Under the pieces are notes generated by a model. That model saw nothing but the letters and a program-made list of their open reading frames with translations, was not told the origin of the DNA and did not search any database. This document shows, in pieces, positions 1-8,855 of a DNA stretch of 64,000 nt. Source of the stretch: Diaphorobacter ruginosibacter (GTDB lineage Bacteria; Pseudomonadota; Gammaproteobacteria; Burkholderiales; Burkholderiaceae_C); contig NZ_CP060714.1 of NCBI RefSeq assembly GCF_014395975.1, positions 1,426,001-1,490,000 of the forward strand, read 5' to 3'. Position 1 is the first letter of the stretch; every line of letters begins with the position of its first letter. The position numbers and the translations under genes were made by a program.

Positions 1-450
1 CACCAGGTTTTCATCGCGCGAGCGTGACAGGCTCTGCATCAGCTCCTCGAGCTGGGTGCGCTGCAGCGCCACTTCGCCGACACGGGCCTCGGTGACGGAC
101 AGCCGCGCGGATGTCTCGCGGGCCACGTCGGCAGCCTGGCGCGCCATGGTGCGCGCCTCGATGGCCTGGGTGCCGGAATCGGCAGTCTGGCGCGCGAGCT
201 GCTCCTGGATGTTCGAGAGCTTCTGCCACAGCATGACGCTGCTGACGAGGCCCGCCACGGCCACCGCGCCGACGGCCGTCAGCAACAGGCGGGAGCCGCC
301 TTGGGCAGCGGCATGCGCCGGAGCCGCGGAGTACGAGGGGGCCGCTGCTGCAGAAGCCGCCGATGGGGGGACGGGGGCTGCCGTCCGCGGCGACGTTGCC
401 GGAGCGTCCGGAGTGTCTTCGTGGATTGTGTGTTGGGGCTCGAGGCTCAT
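1..450 (-). CDS. hemX: HemX-like uroporphyrinogen-III C-methyltransferase family protein (partial, N-terminal 150 residues)
   Basis: The reading frame starts with ATG at 450, overlaps the hemD stop in an ATGA arrangement, and runs off the left edge of the window. The visible part has a Pro/Ala/Ser-rich cytoplasmic N-terminus of about 60 residues. One hydrophobic segment follows at about residues 63-84 (LLLTAVGAVAVAGLVSSVML), then the start of a coiled-coil region rich in Gln, Glu and Arg (LSNIQEQLARQ, LQRTQLEELMQSL). A single-anchor, coiled-coil protein directly after hemD is the usual form of HemX in beta- and gammaproteobacteria. Despite the methyltransferase name, such proteins generally lack a recognisable SAM domain and their role in heme synthesis is unclear. 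The call rests on position and architecture. Confidence 0.8.
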   Translation of the reverse strand, partial: MSLEPQHTIHEDTPDAPATSPRTAAPVPPSAASAAAAPSYSAAPAHAAAQGGSRLLLTAVGAVAVAGLVSSVMLWQKLSNIQEQLARQTADSGTQAIEARTMARQAADVARETSARLSVTEARVGEVALQRTQLEELMQSLSRSRDENLV

Positions 451-1253
451 GGCATGGATTTTATCGACGCGACCACGTCCTGCAGTGTAGGGCGGCACTC
501 ACTTACGCGTCCAAACCCGGCCGCCCGGGCGGCCTGCGCAATACGTGGGTGGGTGACGAGGGCGCGGGCCTTGTCCCAGCTCATTTGCGGCATTTGCTGC
601 TCCAGATGGCGAATCGCCTCGGAGGAGCTGAAAAACCACAGTGACCCGTCTGAGGCCGCACGCGCAGCAAGGTCTTTGGCGTTGGAGTCCAGAGGCGCGC
701 CTACGCGCTCGTAGGCAGCGACGAACTCCACCTTGGCTCCTGCCGCGGCGATACGGGAAGCCAGCCAGTCGCGCCCGTTGCCGCCTGCCTTGGCGGGGGA
801 GCTCGCGCCGCGAACGATCAGCACGCGGTCGCCGGGGCGGACCTGGTGCGCCACGGCGAGCCACAGGCTTTCAGAGTCGAATTGTCCGGAATCGGCCGCG
901 GGGCCGTCGATTCGGCCGGCGGGAACCCCGGCCTGCTCAAGCGCGCGCGCGGTGCCCGGGCCTGGCGACCAGAAGCGTGGAAGGTGGCCGCGCAGCTCGC
1001 AGGGCGGGCCGCCATCGCCCAGATCCACGTCCCGCGCAAGAAATTCGCTGGCCGCGTTGCCGCTCACGAACATCACCGCGCTGAACTGTCGCAGCCGGTG
1101 GCGTGCGTCATGCAGCGCCGCCTGCAGCTGCGGCGAGCGCACCGGGGAGATGGCCAGCAGCGGAAGCACCCGCGCATCGATCTGCTGCGCGCGAAGCTGA
1201 TCCGCCCAACGCTCGGCCTCGGACGAGGGGCGGGTGACCAGGACGCTTGGCAT
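447..1253 (-). CDS. hemD: uroporphyrinogen-III synthase
   Basis: Cyclises hydroxymethylbilane to uroporphyrinogen III with inversion of ring D, the step after HemC in heme and siroheme synthesis. At 268 residues it is near family length. It opens with the usual VLVTRPSSEAERWADQL start and has the two-lobed HemD layout: a first lobe with a VMFVSGNAA motif near residue 60, a linker, and a second lobe containing VLIVRGASS and LWFFSSSEAI. HemD sequences are poorly conserved, so the assignment rests on these motifs plus position, 6 bp downstream of hemC and overlapping hemX. The three genes are probably cotranscribed. Confidence 0.93.
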   Translation of the reverse strand: MPSVLVTRPSSEAERWADQLRAQQIDARVLPLLAISPVRSPQLQAALHDARHRLRQFSAVMFVSGNAASEFLARDVDLGDGGPPCELRGHLPRFWSPGPGTARALEQAGVPAGRIDGPAADSGQFDSESLWLAVAHQVRPGDRVLIVRGASSPAKAGGNGRDWLASRIAAAGAKVEFVAAYERVGAPLDSNAKDLAARAASDGSLWFFSSSEAIRHLEQQMPQMSWDKARALVTHPRIAQAARAAGFGRVSECRPTLQDVVASIKSMP

Positions 1254-1259
1254 GGCCCG

Positions 1260-2198
1260 TCAGGAAGTGCTTACCTTGGCGCCCGCGGCCTTGAGTTTGT
1301 CGGCGACGGCCGCGCCAAGGGCCTCGGCCGATGCCAGGTCGGTGATGCTGGAGGATTCGATCTGCGCGCGGATCAGCGGCTGGCTGCCCTCGACGTCGCC
1401 CCAGGCCGCATCGAGGCGCAGCGTGGCGCCGGACCAGCGGCCGTGTGCGGCCAGCGGCACGGAACAGCTGCCGCCCATCGCACGGCTGACCGCGCGCTCG
1501 GCGGCCACCGTCAACCATGTCTGCTGGTGAGCGAGTGGTGCGAGTGCTTGCTTCAGATCATTCCGGCCTGAGCGGATCTCGATCCCCAGCGCACCCTGGC
1601 CGGCCGAGGGCAGCATCTCCTCGGGTTCGAAGATGTGGCGGATGCGTGATGCGAGGCCCAGGCGCTTGAGGCCCGCCGCCGCCAGCACGATGGCGGCATA
1701 TTGGCCTTCGTCGAGCTTGCGCAGCCGCGTGTCGAGATTGCCGCGCAGCGGCTCGATCCGCAGATCGGGGCGCAAGGCCTGCAGCAGCGCCTGGCGGCGC
1801 AGGCTCGACGTGCCGACGACAGAACCCTGGGGCAGCTCGGCGAGCGAGGCATATTGGGGCGAAACAAAGGCATCGCGCGGATCCTCGCGTTCCATCACGC
1901 AGGCCAGTTCAAACCCTTCGGGCAGCTCCATCGGCACGTCCTTGAGCGAATGCACGGCGAGGTCCGCCCGGCCTTCCTCCAGTGCCAGTTCCAGCTCCTT
2001 CACGAACAGGCCCTTGCCTCCCACCTTGGAGAGCGTGCGGTCCAGGATCTGGTCGCCCTTGGTGGTCATGCCCAGCAGATCGATGCGATGGCCGGCGGCC
2101 TGGAGCAGTGCCTGCACATGTTCGGCCTGCCACATGGCGAGGCGGCTTTCGCGTGTGGCGATCACGAAGGGAGCGGACTGCGTGGTATTTATTGTCAT
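1260..2198 (-). CDS. hemC: hydroxymethylbilane synthase (porphobilinogen deaminase)
   Basis: Joins four porphobilinogen molecules into hydroxymethylbilane in the cytoplasm. The protein has 312 residues with ATG at 2198; an in-frame GTG three codons upstream (2207) is possible but has no better ribosome site. Family hallmarks are present: IATRESRLAMWQAE near the N-terminus, KGDQILD, the catalytic Asp in HSLKDVP (D87), GTSSLRRQA, RGNLDTRL, and the dipyrromethane cofactor-binding Cys in GGSCSVPLAAHG (C245). First gene of the hemC-hemD-hemX set and divergent from ppc. Confidence 0.97.
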   Translation of the reverse strand: MTINTTQSAPFVIATRESRLAMWQAEHVQALLQAAGHRIDLLGMTTKGDQILDRTLSKVGGKGLFVKELELALEEGRADLAVHSLKDVPMELPEGFELACVMEREDPRDAFVSPQYASLAELPQGSVVGTSSLRRQALLQALRPDLRIEPLRGNLDTRLRKLDEGQYAAIVLAAAGLKRLGLASRIRHIFEPEEMLPSAGQGALGIEIRSGRNDLKQALAPLAHQQTWLTVAAERAVSRAMGGSCSVPLAAHGRWSGATLRLDAAWGDVEGSQPLIRAQIESSSITDLASAEALGAAVADKLKAAGAKVSTS

Positions 2199-2378
2199 GA
2201 CTTTCACATATTGGCGCGGTAGCGCCTTTCAACAGTGCCTCGGGATGCTAGCATGTTGCGCTGCAGCAGCTTGCTGCAGTACCAGTACATTCTGGTGCGG
2301 TTGATTTGATCTGACTCAAGAGTGCCGCAAGGCGCGGAGTCACCTTCATAGTCTCAAAGTTCAGGAGTGACTTTCCGC

Positions 2379-5225
2379 ATGTCCGCGCCCGCCCGCAAAA
2401 CCGATGCCTCTGGCAGTGCTCCCGCCCCCCGCAAGACCGACAAGGACCTTCCCCTCATCCAGGACATCCGCCTGCTGGGCCGCATTCTGGGCGATGTGAT
2501 CCGAGAGCAGGAAGGCGTGGCCGCCTACGATCTGGTCGAGCAGATCCGCAAGCTCTCGGTGGCCTTCCGCCGCGATGCGGACCACGAGGCGGACAAGGCG
2601 CTCAAGAAGCTGCTCAAGGGCCTGACGGGCGACCAGACAGTGAGCGTGATCCGTGCGTTCACCTACTTCAGCCATCTGGCGAACCTGGCGGAAGACCGCC
2701 ACCACATCCGCCGCCGCGCCGTGCACGAGCGCGCGGGCAGCGCGCAGGAAGGCAGCATCGAGGTCGCGCTGGCGCGCCTGCGCTGGGCCGGTATTGCGCC
2801 GCGCGCGGTCGCGCAGTCGCTTGCCAAGAGCTACGTGGCGCCGGTGCTCACCGCCCATCCCACGGAAGTGCAGCGCAAGAGCATTCTCGATTCCGAGCGT
2901 GAGATCGCCGACCTGCTGACCGCACGCGACGACATCCTCATGCGCGCGCAGCTCTACAACAGCGCCAAGGACCCGATCACGCCGCGCGAACTGGCGGCCA
3001 ATGAGGCGCAGCTGCGAGCGCGCGTCGCGCAGCTGTGGCAGACGCGGCTGCTGCGCTACTCCAGGCTCACCGTGGCGGACGAGATCGAGAACGCGCTCTC
3101 CTACTACGAATACACGTTCCTGCGCGAGATTCCGCGCCTGTATGCGGAGCTTGAGCGCGAGCTCGGCAACCAGCATGTGGCCAGCTTCCTGCGCATGGGC
3201 CAGTGGATCGGCGGCGACCGCGACGGCAACCCGAACGTCAGCGCCGCCACGCTCGAGCTGGCGCTCAAGCGACAGGCCGACGTGGCACTGCGCCACTATC
3301 TCACCGAGGTGCACCACCTGGGCCGTGAGCTGTCGTTGTCGGCCAACCTGGTGCAGGTCTCGCCCGAGATGCTGGCCCTGGCCGACAGCTCGCCCGACAC
3401 CAGCGAGCACCGTGTGGATGAACCCTATCGCCGTGCGCTCACGGGCATCTATGCGCGGCTGGCCGCAACGCTGAAGGCTCTTGCAGGCGGCGAGGCCGCG
3501 CGCCATGCCGTTGCTCCGCAGAACCCTTATCCAGGCGCCGCCGAGTTCCTGGCCGACCTGCGTGTGATCGAGGCCTCGCTGCTCTCGCACAAGGCCTCGG
3601 CCATGGCGCAGGAGCGCCTGCGTCCGCTGATCCGTGCGGTGGAGGTGTTCGGCTTTCACCTGGCCACCGTGGACCTGCGCCAGAGCTCCGACCAGCACGA
3701 GCGCGTGATCGCAGAACTGCTCGCCAAGGCGCGCATCGCGCCCGACTACATATCGCTGCCCGAGAGCGAGCGCCGCAAGCTGCTGATGCTGCTGCTCTGC
3801 GACGCGCGTCCGCTGCGCGTGAAGGGGGCGGAATACTCGGAGCACACCGCCGGCGAGATCGCGATCTTCGAGACCGCCCTGACCATGCGCGAGCGCTACG
3901 GCGCCGATGCGATCCGCCACTACATCATCAGCCACACCGAGACCGTGAGCGACCTGCTCGAAGTGCTGCTGCTGCAAAAGGAAGTGGGGCTGATGCGCGG
4001 CACGCTCGACCAGGGTGGCCATGCCGACCTGATCGTGGTGCCGCTGTTCGAGACCATCGAGGACCTGCGCAACGCGGCGCCCATCATGCGCGAGCTCTAT
4101 CAGATGCCGGGCTACGCGGCACTGGTGCGCGCGAGCGGGGCCGAGCAGGACATCATGCTCGGCTACAGCGACAGCAACAAGGATGGCGGCATCTTCACCA
4201 GCAACTGGGAGCTGTACCGCGCGGAGAACGCGCTCGTGACCGTGTTCGACGAGCTCAACGCGGCGCAGGCCGGATCACCCATCCAGCTGCGCATGTTCCA
4301 TGGCCGCGGCGGCACGGTGGGTCGCGGTGGCGGCCCGAGCTACCAGGCCATTCTGGCGCAGCCTCCGGGCACGGTGCGCGGACAGATCCGCCTGACCGAA
4401 CAGGGCGAGGTGATCGCATCCAAGTACGCCAATCCGGAGATCGGCCGGCGCAACCTGGAAACGCTGGTGGCGGCAACGCTCGAGGCGACGCTGCTGCAGC
4501 CGACCAAGCCAGCCACCAAGGCGTTCCTGGAGGCTGCCGAGCAGCTCTCGCGCGCCAGCATGGGCGCCTATCGCGCGCTGGTCTATGACACCCCCGGCTT
4601 CACCGACTATTTCTTCAGCGCCACGCCGATCCGCGAGATCGCCGAGCTCAACATCGGTTCGCGCCCCGCATCGCGCAAGGCCAACCAGAAGATCGAGGAT
4701 CTGCGGGCCATTCCGTGGGGCTTCAGCTGGGGCCAATGCCGGCTGACGCTGCCGGGCTGGTACGGCTTCGGCGCCGCGGTGGAGGCCTTCATCAAGGCCC
4801 CAGGCAAGGACCCCAAGGCCCAGCTCGCGCTGCTGCAGAAGATGTACCGCCAATGGCCGTTCTTCCGCACGCTGCTCTCCAACATGGACATGGTGCTGGC
4901 CAAGAGCGACATGCAACTGGCCTCGCGCTACAGCGAGCTGGTGGGCGACTCGCGCCTGCGCAAGAAGGTGTTCAGCGCCATCGAGGCGGAGTGGCAGAGC
5001 ACCTCCGATGCGCTCGTGCGCATCACGGGCGACAAGCAGCGTCTCGCGCACAACACCGCGCTGGCGCGTTCGATCCGGCACCGCTTCCCCTATATCGACC
5101 CGCTGCACCACCTGCAGGTCGAGCTGATCCGCCGCTGGCGCCTGGGGCAGGACGATGACCGCGTGAAGACCGGCATCCAGATTTCGATCAACGGCATCGC
5201 CGCGGCGCTGCGCAACACGGGCTGA
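2379..5225 (+). CDS. ppc: phosphoenolpyruvate carboxylase
   Basis: Carboxylates PEP with bicarbonate to oxaloacetate, the anaplerotic entry to the TCA cycle. ATG at 2379 lies behind an AGGAG; a GTG at 2367 would add four residues. The 948-residue product is full length. Signatures visible include the catalytic His in VLTAHPTEVQRKS (H160), IGGDRDGNPNV, GYSDSNKDGGIFTSNWELY, and the glycine loop FHGRGGTVGRGGGPSY (residues 640-655) that closes over the active site. The C-terminus ends in NGIAAALRNTG as in other PEPCs. The window also carries ppsA and its regulator, so both directions of the PEP node are represented. Confidence 0.98.
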   Translation: MSAPARKTDASGSAPAPRKTDKDLPLIQDIRLLGRILGDVIREQEGVAAYDLVEQIRKLSVAFRRDADHEADKALKKLLKGLTGDQTVSVIRAFTYFSHLANLAEDRHHIRRRAVHERAGSAQEGSIEVALARLRWAGIAPRAVAQSLAKSYVAPVLTAHPTEVQRKSILDSEREIADLLTARDDILMRAQLYNSAKDPITPRELAANEAQLRARVAQLWQTRLLRYSRLTVADEIENALSYYEYTFLREIPRLYAELERELGNQHVASFLRMGQWIGGDRDGNPNVSAATLELALKRQADVALRHYLTEVHHLGRELSLSANLVQVSPEMLALADSSPDTSEHRVDEPYRRALTGIYARLAATLKALAGGEAARHAVAPQNPYPGAAEFLADLRVIEASLLSHKASAMAQERLRPLIRAVEVFGFHLATVDLRQSSDQHERVIAELLAKARIAPDYISLPESERRKLLMLLLCDARPLRVKGAEYSEHTAGEIAIFETALTMRERYGADAIRHYIISHTETVSDLLEVLLLQKEVGLMRGTLDQGGHADLIVVPLFETIEDLRNAAPIMRELYQMPGYAALVRASGAEQDIMLGYSDSNKDGGIFTSNWELYRAENALVTVFDELNAAQAGSPIQLRMFHGRGGTVGRGGGPSYQAILAQPPGTVRGQIRLTEQGEVIASKYANPEIGRRNLETLVAATLEATLLQPTKPATKAFLEAAEQLSRASMGAYRALVYDTPGFTDYFFSATPIREIAELNIGSRPASRKANQKIEDLRAIPWGFSWGQCRLTLPGWYGFGAAVEAFIKAPGKDPKAQLALLQKMYRQWPFFRTLLSNMDMVLAKSDMQLASRYSELVGDSRLRKKVFSAIEAEWQSTSDALVRITGDKQRLAHNTALARSIRHRFPYIDPLHHLQVELIRRWRLGQDDDRVKTGIQISINGIAAALRNTG

Positions 5226-5231
5226 ACCCTC

Positions 5232-5696
5232 ATGACCTTCCTGATCCGACCCGTCGCAGCGCAGGACCTCGCGCAGTGGCTGCCGCTCTGGCAGGGCTAT
5301 AACGCGTTCTACGGGCGCGAAGGCGCCACCGCGCTGCCCGAGGAGATCACGCGCATCACCTGGTCGCGCTTCTTCAATCCGGTCGAGCCCGTGTTCGCCG
5401 CGGTGGCCGAACAGGAGGGGCGCCTGGTCGGGCTGGTGCACTACCTGTTCCACCGCAGCACCACGCGCATCGAGCCCGTATGCTATCTGCAGGATCTCTT
5501 CACGGAGCCCGGGCTGCGCGGCAAGGGCGTGGGCCGCGCGCTGATCGAGTTCGTCTACGGGCAGGCGCAACTGGCCGGCGCGAGCCGCGTGTACTGGCAG
5601 ACCCACACCACCAACACCGCGGGCCGTGCGCTCTACGACAAGGTGGCGGGGCACCTGGGCTTCATCGTCTACAGCAAGGACATCCCGCCCGGTTGA
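5232..5696 (+). CDS. GNAT family N-acetyltransferase
   Basis: A 154-residue protein starting 6 bp after the ppc stop, so probably cotranscribed with it. It has the GNAT fold order: an N-terminal FLIRPVAAQDLAQWLPLW strand-helix, a beta4 strand CYLQDLFTEPGLRGKGVG carrying the acetyl-CoA pyrophosphate-binding R/G-x-G-x-G type loop (LRGKGVGRALI), and a late WQTHTTNTAGRALYDKVA motif typical of the C-terminal beta5/alpha4 region. The acceptor substrate cannot be read from the sequence. The link with PEP carboxylase may only be positional. Confidence 0.88.
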   Translation: MTFLIRPVAAQDLAQWLPLWQGYNAFYGREGATALPEEITRITWSRFFNPVEPVFAAVAEQEGRLVGLVHYLFHRSTTRIEPVCYLQDLFTEPGLRGKGVGRALIEFVYGQAQLAGASRVYWQTHTTNTAGRALYDKVAGHLGFIVYSKDIPPG

Positions 5697-5703
5697 CGGC
5701 GGG

Positions 5704-6930
5704 CTATGCGGCGAGCGGGAGCCGCAGGCTCTTCGACACGTACCAGCTTGCAAGCTTCTGCCGCAGCGTGCCCGATGGCAGGACCAGGTCCTGCAGATCG
5801 GACGGCGCCGTGGTCAGGGTACGGTAGCCCGTGGGCGTGATGAGCACCGTATCGCTGTGCCGGTATCCCCCCTTGCCGTGGGCATAGATTCCGGGCTCGA
5901 TCGAGACCACCATGCCCGCCTGCAGGATGTGCCTGCTGCCCTCCGCAATCCATGGCGGCTCGTGGTTGCCAAGCCCGAACCCGTGGCCGCAGCGGTGCAG
6001 CCGCGCCGTGAACTGCGGAAAGCCCTTGACGCCGAGGAAGTGGTTCACCTTGGCATCGATCTCCGCGCACGCGGCGCCAGGCTTGAGCAGGGAGAACGCG
6101 AGCTGCCTGGAGGCTGTCATCAGGTCAAATTTCTCGCGCTCGATGGCGGTGGGCTCGGTGGTGAAGAACGTGCGCTCGGACTCGGCGGCATAGCCGTTCA
6201 CCCGCGTCAGCGCCATCGCGACGTGGGGACCCCTGCCAAGCCTCATCGCCAGGGGCGGCACGGAATGCGGCTCGGCGCTCAGCGGCGCAGGCCATGCGGC
6301 GGCCAGCACCTTGGTGGACAGCGGGTCCCAGTCGCGCACCTCGCGCATGATCTGGCGGCCCACCGTCTGCATCGTCATGAAGGTCTCCGCCGCGGTGCCC
6401 CCATTCCATGCGCGGCGCAGTATGTCGTGCACGGCGTTGTCGGCATAGCGGGCGGCACGCTCGATCTGCTCCACCTCCCACTTCGACTTGACCATGCGGA
6501 TGTCCTCCAGCAGGTCCACCGGCTCGCCGCCTTCCTCGATCAGGTGCCGCGCGATGGTCCACGGCGTACCGGGGTCGAAGCCGAAGGTGCCGGGCAGCGT
6601 GTAGCCGTCCAGGAGCTGCTCCCGCCATCCGTGGCCCTTGGGTGCGGGGAACTCGCGGTACGCCATGATGTTGCTTTCGCTCACGCCATAGGCCTTGTGG
6701 AGGTGATTGATCTCCAGCATGGGCACCACCATCTCGCGCTTGCCATCGGCTCCGATGATCAGGAAGAACGGCCGCTCCAGGGGCTCGAACGTGGCATGCG
6801 TGAGGTAGAAAATGTTCTCGGTGGTCGTGACCACATAGTGGTCGAGGCCGTGAAGGCGTATCGCCTCCACCAGGGCTTGCGCCCGTCGTTCGAGCTCGGC
6901 GTTTCTTGCGCCGTCATGGACTAACTTCAT
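5704..6930 (-). CDS. M24-fold (creatinase/aminopeptidase P-like) hydrolase, metal ligands largely missing
   Basis: A 408-residue two-domain protein: a creatinase-type N-terminal domain (about 1-150), then a pita-bread M24 domain. ATG at 6930 is chosen because AAAGGA lies 8 bp upstream. His residues of the M24 core are present in CGHGFGLGNHEPP (H316, H323) and the first Glu in SIEPGIY (E345). The other metal ligands of M24 peptidases are not: the first Asp aligns with M239, the second with E250 in NGYAAESER, and the last Glu with S359 in RHSD. Creatinase, an M24-fold enzyme that needs no metal, shows similar losses. A C-N hydrolase of small substrates is therefore as likely as a peptidase. It is the last gene of a leftward set with porin and transporter genes. 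Confidence 0.85.
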   Translation of the reverse strand: MKLVHDGARNAELERRAQALVEAIRLHGLDHYVVTTTENIFYLTHATFEPLERPFFLIIGADGKREMVVPMLEINHLHKAYGVSESNIMAYREFPAPKGHGWREQLLDGYTLPGTFGFDPGTPWTIARHLIEEGGEPVDLLEDIRMVKSKWEVEQIERAARYADNAVHDILRRAWNGGTAAETFMTMQTVGRQIMREVRDWDPLSTKVLAAAWPAPLSAEPHSVPPLAMRLGRGPHVAMALTRVNGYAAESERTFFTTEPTAIEREKFDLMTASRQLAFSLLKPGAACAEIDAKVNHFLGVKGFPQFTARLHRCGHGFGLGNHEPPWIAEGSRHILQAGMVVSIEPGIYAHGKGGYRHSDTVLITPTGYRTLTTAPSDLQDLVLPSGTLRQKLASWYVSKSLRLPLAA

Positions 6931-6968
6931 GTGGGTGATCCTTTGTCGGAGATGAAAACGAGGGACCA

Positions 6969-7337
6969 TCAGGTCAGCAGAACCAGCGCCATCGCCAGCA
7001 CGCCGAACAGGTTGATGGCGATGGCGCGCTTGCGACTCGAAGGGGATGCATAGCTGGCCGGATTGCTATTCAAGAGGTGGCGAAGCACGCCGACATAGGC
7101 CACCACCATGAGCAGGCCGAACAACAGCACCGACGCCCAGCGCAGCCCGCTGACGTGCAGTGCCGCTGACAGGGCGATCAAGGCCATGAATACGATGCCC
7201 GTGACGGGATTGACGGGCGTGAGTGCGCGCCCCGTTCGCCGCTGGTGCAAAAGGCTTTGGAAATTGCTGCGCATACCCAGCGCAACGTAGACGCAGAGCA
7301 GCGCGCTGGCGAGGAGAAGGCGAGGAGGGAAGTCCAT
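6969..7337 (-). CDS. small four-helix membrane protein, unknown function
   Basis: A 122-residue protein from ATG at 7337, preceded by AAGG six bases upstream. A longer TTG-start version would reach 7397 and touch the transporter gene. It shows about four hydrophobic segments (LLLASALLCVYVALGM, TGIVFMALIALSAAL, ASVLLFGLLMVVAYVGVL, IAINLFGVLAMALVLLT) separated by short basic loops such as SSRKRAI. I do not recognise the family. It sits between the transporter and the M24-fold gene on the same strand and is probably part of the same transcript. Confidence 0.7.
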   Translation of the reverse strand: MDFPPRLLLASALLCVYVALGMRSNFQSLLHQRRTGRALTPVNPVTGIVFMALIALSAALHVSGLRWASVLLFGLLMVVAYVGVLRHLLNSNPASYASPSSRKRAIAINLFGVLAMALVLLT

Positions 7338-7393
7338 TGACGGCCTTGGGCGGGATGGTGATGCGACAAGTCTGGGGGAGAGTCGGTCTCGAC

Positions 7394-8674
7394 TCAAGCC
7401 GGGAACCCCGGCCTGCGCTCACGCGGGGGAGCCGTCACCTCCCTGGTCCATGCCAGTACCAGCAGCGTGACGGCACCGGTGACGCTCATGTAGTAGAGCG
7501 GTGCCAGCGTCAGACCCCTGGAGAGTGCGAGCGCATTGACCACCGGTGCGAGCGCCCCGAAGACCATCACGCCCAGGCTGTAGCCCAGGCCGAATCCGAG
7601 CGCGCGCCGGGACGGCTGGAAGCTGTCGACCATCAACGGCAGGCTGGCACCCACGAAGAACCCGAATCCCGACGCGCATGCCCACTGGAATGCCGCCAGG
7701 CGGGGCACCGACGGTGCCTGCAGCAACTGGAGGAACAGCAGCCATCCGCCCGAGAGCGAGAGCGCCAGGCCGGCGAGCATGATGCGTTTGCGACCATGGT
7801 GGTCGGAGAGCCAGCCGCCCAGGATCGCACACAGGCCTGTGAGAACGCTGGCCATCATGGCGCAGGCCATGGCCGAGCTCATGGGCAGCGACAGCATGCG
7901 CGTGGCGAACACCGGCATGAACATGATCACCACGTAGAAGACCGACGAGCCGAAGGCGGTGAGTCCGGCCACGCGAACGATCATGGCCGTGGTTCCGTGC
8001 ACGGAACCGGGTGGGCGTGCATGGGCAGCGACATAGGCTCCTGCGGCCGCAGCGTGGCGTTCGTCGCGCATGTTGCGCCGCGCCCACCAGCCCATGGGAA
8101 TGATCAGCAGGCCTGCCGCGTAGCCCAGGCGCCAGCCCCAGTCATCCGTGACCTCGGCACCGAGCAGTCCGTAGCACAGCAGGGCGATGACGCCCCCGGC
8201 GGCAACGCCGAGGTAGGTGGAGCAGGAAAAGAAGCCACCCCAGAGGCCGCGCTGGTGCCAGGGCGATGCCTCGATCGCGATGGTCGCGGCAGCGCCGGTT
8301 TCCCCCGCTGCGGCAAATCCTGCGAGCAGCCGTGCTGAGACCACCATGGCGGGCCCGAGCAGGCCAGCGGTTCCATACGAGGGAGCGCACAGCACCAGCA
8401 GGCAGGACAGGCCCATCAGCATCAGCGTGAGCACAAGCACCCGCTTGCGGCTGACCCGGTCGGCCAGTTGACCGAGGACGGCGGCGCCGATGGGGCGCGC
8501 GATGAAGCCGGCCGCAAATGCCGCATAGCTTGCCATCGCCGAGAGCAGCGGGTCTTCCGAGGGAAAGAAATTCCTGCCGATGGCGACTGCAAAGAAACCA
8601 TAGAGCGTGAAGTCGAACCACTCCATGAAGTTGCCCCATGCGGCGGCGCCCAGTCTTTGCAACCTCTCATACAT
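7394..8674 (-). CDS. MFS transporter, metabolite:H+ symporter (MHS) type
   Basis: Inner-membrane symporter of 426 residues with about 12 hydrophobic segments. The N-terminal helix WGNFMEWFDFTLYGFFA matches the MHS (ProP/KgtP/ShiA) signature G-N-x-x-E-x-x-D. The MFS loop motif appears as GQLADRVSRKRVLV and again as GGWLSDHHGRKRIM. MHS substrates are mostly organic acids, betaines or osmolytes; the actual substrate is unknown. In-frame ATGs at 8743 and 8764 exist, but they fall in the ATTCAT repeat that is shared with the porin promoter, so I favour 8674. It follows the porin and precedes the M24-fold hydrolase, suggesting joint uptake and breakdown of one nutrient. Confidence 0.88.
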   Translation of the reverse strand: MYERLQRLGAAAWGNFMEWFDFTLYGFFAVAIGRNFFPSEDPLLSAMASYAAFAAGFIARPIGAAVLGQLADRVSRKRVLVLTLMLMGLSCLLVLCAPSYGTAGLLGPAMVVSARLLAGFAAAGETGAAATIAIEASPWHQRGLWGGFFSCSTYLGVAAGGVIALLCYGLLGAEVTDDWGWRLGYAAGLLIIPMGWWARRNMRDERHAAAAGAYVAAHARPPGSVHGTTAMIVRVAGLTAFGSSVFYVVIMFMPVFATRMLSLPMSSAMACAMMASVLTGLCAILGGWLSDHHGRKRIMLAGLALSLSGGWLLFLQLLQAPSVPRLAAFQWACASGFGFFVGASLPLMVDSFQPSRRALGFGLGYSLGVMVFGALAPVVNALALSRGLTLAPLYYMSVTGAVTLLVLAWTREVTAPPRERRPGFPA

Positions 8675-8738
8675 AAGCTTGCCCGTTTTCGGTTGGGAAC
8701 AAGTACGCCATTGTTCGGATGTGGATGGTTTGTCTGAA

Positions 8739-8773
8739 TTCATTTCGGGACATGGAAGATTCATTTTTTGACG
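8739..8773 (-). promoter_or_regulatory. direct ATTCAT repeat upstream of the MHS transporter gene
   Basis: ATTCAT occurs at 8739 and again at 8759, 20 bp apart, the second inside GATTCATTTTTTGAC. The same layout (21 bp apart) is found upstream of the porin gene at 10102-10135, with 14 of 15 bases of the second box shared. Two boxes on the same face of the helix suggest a regulator site. The function is inferred. Confidence 0.35.
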
Positions 8774-8855
8774 GCGCTGGCGAGCTCTCATCGCTGCATA
8801 CGTGCGTTCACCGATGAGGTCGCGCACCTTGAGTCCGGGTTGGTGACGGACGGTG

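Noticed and set aside
2361..4022. A 553-codon minus-strand frame inside ppc
   Set aside because: It is fully antisense to the clear PEP carboxylase gene and has the Arg/His-rich make-up of a shadow.
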